NCBI GenBank assembly: GCA_017934475.1
Contig: JAGBJN010000001.1
Coordinates: 186,001-250,000 of the forward strand
DNA length: 64,000 bases
Source of the DNA: Clostridia bacterium
Lineage (GTDB): Bacteria; Bacillota; Clostridia; TANB77; CAG-508
Direction of reading: 5' to 3'
Below the pieces are notes generated by a model, which had not been told where the DNA came from, made no database searches, and saw only the letters and a list, made by a program, of their open reading frames with translations. The translations under genes were made by a program, and so were the position numbers. Shown here piece after piece: positions 61,420-64,000 of this stretch (position 1 is its first letter; each line of letters starts with the position of its first letter).

Positions 61420-61536
61420 TTATAATGAATTTCCATTTGAATCAATCGATGAGTTAATTTGATCAAGTTGTTCTTGTTCTCTTGCTTGTGATTCTCTATA
61501 CTCATTTACACCTTGTGCTACTCTATTTGTTGCATT
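61420..61536 (-). pseudogene. Cut-off C-terminal coding tail of the membrane-anchored protein
   Basis: 38 sense codons in the same frame as the upstream gene, directly after its TAA stop, coding NATNRVAQGVNEYRESQARE and a Q/S/N-rich end. There is no separate ribosome binding site, so it would only be made by stop-codon readthrough. It is otherwise intact. Confidence 0.6.
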
Positions 61537-63300
61537 TTACATACCTTGTTGAAGATATTCTATTAGTTTGTTATTATCTTCAAATGCAACTATTTCTTTT
61601 ATATATCCTTCGTCAGTATATTTAAATCCTACATTATATGTTTTATTAGTATCTATTGATTTATTATCTCCTGCAACATTTATTTCTTCAACAAGTAAAA
61701 CCACTTTTTTATTTTGTTCATTTTCATTATTTTTTTGTACTACTGTACTAAGTGTCTTTAATGATGTTCCACTTATTTTTCCTTCATAACTTGAAAATTT
61801 TGCATTGAAAGCTTCTTTTTCTTGTTCTTTTATTACATCATTTAAAACAGGATTTACGCTATTATCATCAACAAAATTAACCCCTAATAAATCCATTTTT
61901 TCTTTAGCAACAATTCCTATTCTATCCATTATACTCTTGGTTAATTCTAATATTTGTTCACTTGTGTAATCATTTAAAACTCCACAATTATTTCTACTTA
62001 GTTCAATTATATCTGTAATCTCATCTACAAATTCCAACTTTTGTTTTACTTCTAAAGAGTAAACTGCTTTTGTTGCTTCTTCATATGTAACTTCAAATGA
62101 AGAATTTAATATTCCTTGAGTAGCACTTCCTTCATTAGTAAGTCCAACTCTTATTGTTTTTTCATCATCCACAGTTATTGATAAATCAGCAAATGATTGT
62201 GTAGGAGTGTTGTTTTCTATTAGATTAATTTTAATATTATTAAAATTACCATCTACGTCAAAATTTTCTACTAATAGATTTCTTGTTACTCCTGTATCTG
62301 TTTTAGTGCAAGTAACTGTGTATTTAGCTTTATTCTTTTCAATTAATTCTGTGGAAATTACATCTCCATCTGCCACATAAACTATAATGCTTATATCATT
62401 TCCAACATAATTACTATTTTCAAGTTGTAATATAAATTGATCTATTTTTGAAGAAAGCATATTTACTTCAGTAAATTCTGTTCCTAGTCCTATGGCCTTA
62501 GCTTTTGTTGTTAGTATATTCATAGAAATACTATCTTGTTTTAAAGCTTTTAGTAATTCAACTTCTAATCTTTTTAATTGATCATATGTTAAATTTAATC
62601 TATATCCTGTTGTATTATATGTTACACTATCTTTTTTGTTAGTAATGTTACTTTCTTTAGTAAATGCAGTTGATGGAATATTATCTTTTAATATTTTTGA
62701 ATAATACTCTAATAAGTGTTGCTTCTCTAATTCACTTAATTTAAATAAATTTTCATAGTTTTGTGTATATATTTCATCTGAAATATTTATTTCTTGCATT
62801 CCTAATTTTTCTGTTAAAACATTTAAATCCTTGTTTTCTATTCCTATAAAAGCAGTTACAATGTCATCTGATTTAAGTGCATATATATTATTACTATTTG
62901 CAAATTCCAAAGAAAATATTGAATTTTCCTTTGACTTTAGATCAGCTTTTGCATAAGATTTTTCTTCTATTGGATCTACTTTTGCATTATATTCTATTTT
63001 TGCATTATTCAAGTTTACAAAAGCTTTATTTATATTTTCACCTTCAGCACTAAATACAACTGTTCCATCTACAGTATATGGTTGTTGTTGTTTTAGTTTT
63101 GATACAGAAGACATTTGTAAGTTTTCAGTAAATTCAAAATCTTCAATTGATTTTCCTAAATATTTAAAAAATAATTCATCATTAGATTTAAATATGTCTG
63201 TTGTGAAAAACATAAATCCAAAGCATCCACCTGCAAGTAATAAAATGAAAACTATTAAAGCTATTAATATTATTAAACCTTTCTTTTTACCATAATACAT
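61537..63300 (-). CDS. Membrane-anchored protein cut by an in-frame stop (DUF6583-like)
   Basis: A 587-residue protein with an N-terminal membrane helix (about 9-34, GLIILIALIVFILLLAGGCFGF), then FFTTDIFKSNDELFFKYL and a large exported domain with many short beta-strands. The layout resembles DUF6583 proteins; function unknown. The frame ends EYLQQGM-stop at 61537-61539, but in the same frame 38 more codons follow before another stop (61420-61422): NATNRVAQGVNEYRESQARE and on. A single C-to-T change (CAA to TAA) would explain this. AAGGAGGAAATAAAA precedes the ATG. Confidence 0.8.
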   Translation of the reverse strand: MYYGKKKGLIILIALIVFILLLAGGCFGFMFFTTDIFKSNDELFFKYLGKSIEDFEFTENLQMSSVSKLKQQQPYTVDGTVVFSAEGENINKAFVNLNNAKIEYNAKVDPIEEKSYAKADLKSKENSIFSLEFANSNNIYALKSDDIVTAFIGIENKDLNVLTEKLGMQEINISDEIYTQNYENLFKLSELEKQHLLEYYSKILKDNIPSTAFTKESNITNKKDSVTYNTTGYRLNLTYDQLKRLEVELLKALKQDSISMNILTTKAKAIGLGTEFTEVNMLSSKIDQFILQLENSNYVGNDISIIVYVADGDVISTELIEKNKAKYTVTCTKTDTGVTRNLLVENFDVDGNFNNIKINLIENNTPTQSFADLSITVDDEKTIRVGLTNEGSATQGILNSSFEVTYEEATKAVYSLEVKQKLEFVDEITDIIELSRNNCGVLNDYTSEQILELTKSIMDRIGIVAKEKMDLLGVNFVDDNSVNPVLNDVIKEQEKEAFNAKFSSYEGKISGTSLKTLSTVVQKNNENEQNKKVVLLVEEINVAGDNKSIDTNKTYNVGFKYTDEGYIKEIVAFEDNNKLIEYLQQGM

Positions 63301-63332
63301 TTTTATTTCCTCCTTTGTTTATTGGCTATTAA

Positions 63333-64000
63333 TTATTTATTCCTTTGTTTTACAGCTTCATACATTACAATTCCTGCTGATACAGAAGCATTTAAAGATG
63401 TTACTTTACCTTTCATAGGTATTTTAACTAAAAAATCACAATTTTCTTTAACTAGTCTACTCATTCCATATCCTTCGCTTCCTATTACTATTGCAATTGG
63501 ACCTGTTAAATCTTGATTATAATAATATGTTTTTGTTTCCATATCTGTTCCGCAAATCCATAATCCCTTTTCTTTTAAGTATTTAATTGTTTCATTTAAA
63601 TTATTTACTCTTGCAATTTTCATATGTTCAACTGCTCCTGCTGATACTTTTTCTACTGTAGCATTAACAGATGCAGAACCTCTTTTAGGTATTATAATTC
63701 CATGAACTCCTGCTGTTTCAGCTGTTCTAATAATAGAACCTAAATTGTGTACATCTTCTATTCCATCTAATATTACTACAAAACAATCTTCTTGTCTAGT
63801 ACTTGCTTCAAATAAAATATCATCAACATCAACATAATTAAATGGAGGTACAATTGCTATAACTCCTTGATGATTCTCTGTTTGAGACATTTGGTTCATT
63901 TTATTTTTATCAATTTCTGTTACTAATATTTTTTTATCTTTTGCCTTTGCAATTATTTTATATATTGATCCATGCTTTTCTCCAGATTGTATATATATTT
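63333..64000 (-). CDS. rlmB: 23S rRNA/tRNA 2'-O-methyltransferase, SpoU/RlmB family (partial)
   Basis: The frame runs beyond the right edge, so the start is outside. The visible part contains the substrate-binding SpoU_sub_bind region (GEKHGSIYKIIAKAKDKKILVTEIDKNK) and the SPOUT catalytic part: HQGVIAIVPPF, LDGIEDVHNLGSIIRTAETAGVHGIIIPKR, GPIAIVIGSEGYGM, KIPMKGKVTSLNASVSAGIVMYE. These are the three SPOUT motifs with the deep trefoil knot. RlmB methylates G2251 of 23S rRNA; a TrmH-like substrate is the alternative. It is 33 bp before the membrane-anchored gene. Confidence 0.9.
   Translation of the reverse strand, partial: IYIQSGEKHGSIYKIIAKAKDKKILVTEIDKNKMNQMSQTENHQGVIAIVPPFNYVDVDDILFEASTRQEDCFVVILDGIEDVHNLGSIIRTAETAGVHGIIIPKRGSASVNATVEKVSAGAVEHMKIARVNNLNETIKYLKEKGLWICGTDMETKTYYYNQDLTGPIAIVIGSEGYGMSRLVKENCDFLVKIPMKGKVTSLNASVSAGIVMYEAVKQRNK

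Overview
The window is about 64 kb of very AT-rich DNA, rough estimate under 30% GC. It fits a low-GC, endospore-forming member of the Clostridia. Strong AAGGAGG-type ribosome binding sites, sigma-A promoters with 17-bp spacers, T-box leaders and LexA boxes of the Bacillus/Clostridium type all point to Firmicutes. Sporulation genes (spoVS, a GerW/YtfJ gene, an sspH-type small acid-soluble protein gene, a SpoIIID-like HTH gene) point to a spore former. Most genes lie on the minus strand. No tRNA, rRNA, CRISPR array or complete mobile element was seen.

Left part (1-9.5 kb): a partial metallophosphoesterase gene, an unknown gene, tsaD, an M50 site-2 protease and a TMEM43-like membrane protein. 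Next comes a tight five-gene minus-strand operon (GT-C-type glycosyltransferase, PLP sugar aminotransferase, ATP-grasp ligase, two EamA/SMR half-transporters). It is divergent from a membrane-anchored GT2 glycosyltransferase. Together they resemble a Gram-positive version of the Arn logic: make, flip and transfer a lipid-linked amino sugar.

Middle (9.7-48 kb): information processing and housekeeping genes. These are lysS, recN, rny, ligA, mutS, an HD gene, miaB, mscS, rpmE, vanW-like, dacF-like, a membrane-anchored GH5 glycosidase, ytfJ, a DUF2953 gene, scpA, recX, recA, an oligopeptide-binding protein, spoVS, ymdB, sspH-like, rpiA, tyrS with T-box, clpX, clpP and tig. recA and recN both carry LexA-type operators. 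The recN operator is a perfect 22-bp inverted repeat over a consensus promoter.

Right part (48-64 kb): a large Ig-repeat/dockerin-like secreted protein broken by two single-base frameshifts, a one-polypeptide fusion of a small-molecule kinase to an extracellular GH25-type muramidase, an asymmetric heterodimeric ABC exporter, rqcP, thrS with T-box, a membrane-anchored unknown protein cut by an in-frame stop, and a partial rlmB.

Scattered singly between these blocks are about a dozen short genes with a less AT-rich look, each with its own promoter and terminator and several with a hairpin in the 5' leader. They look like individually acquired one-gene cassettes. A solitary PBECR-type nuclease-like gene at 44.1-44.6 kb has a candidate antisense hairpin RNA at its 3' end.
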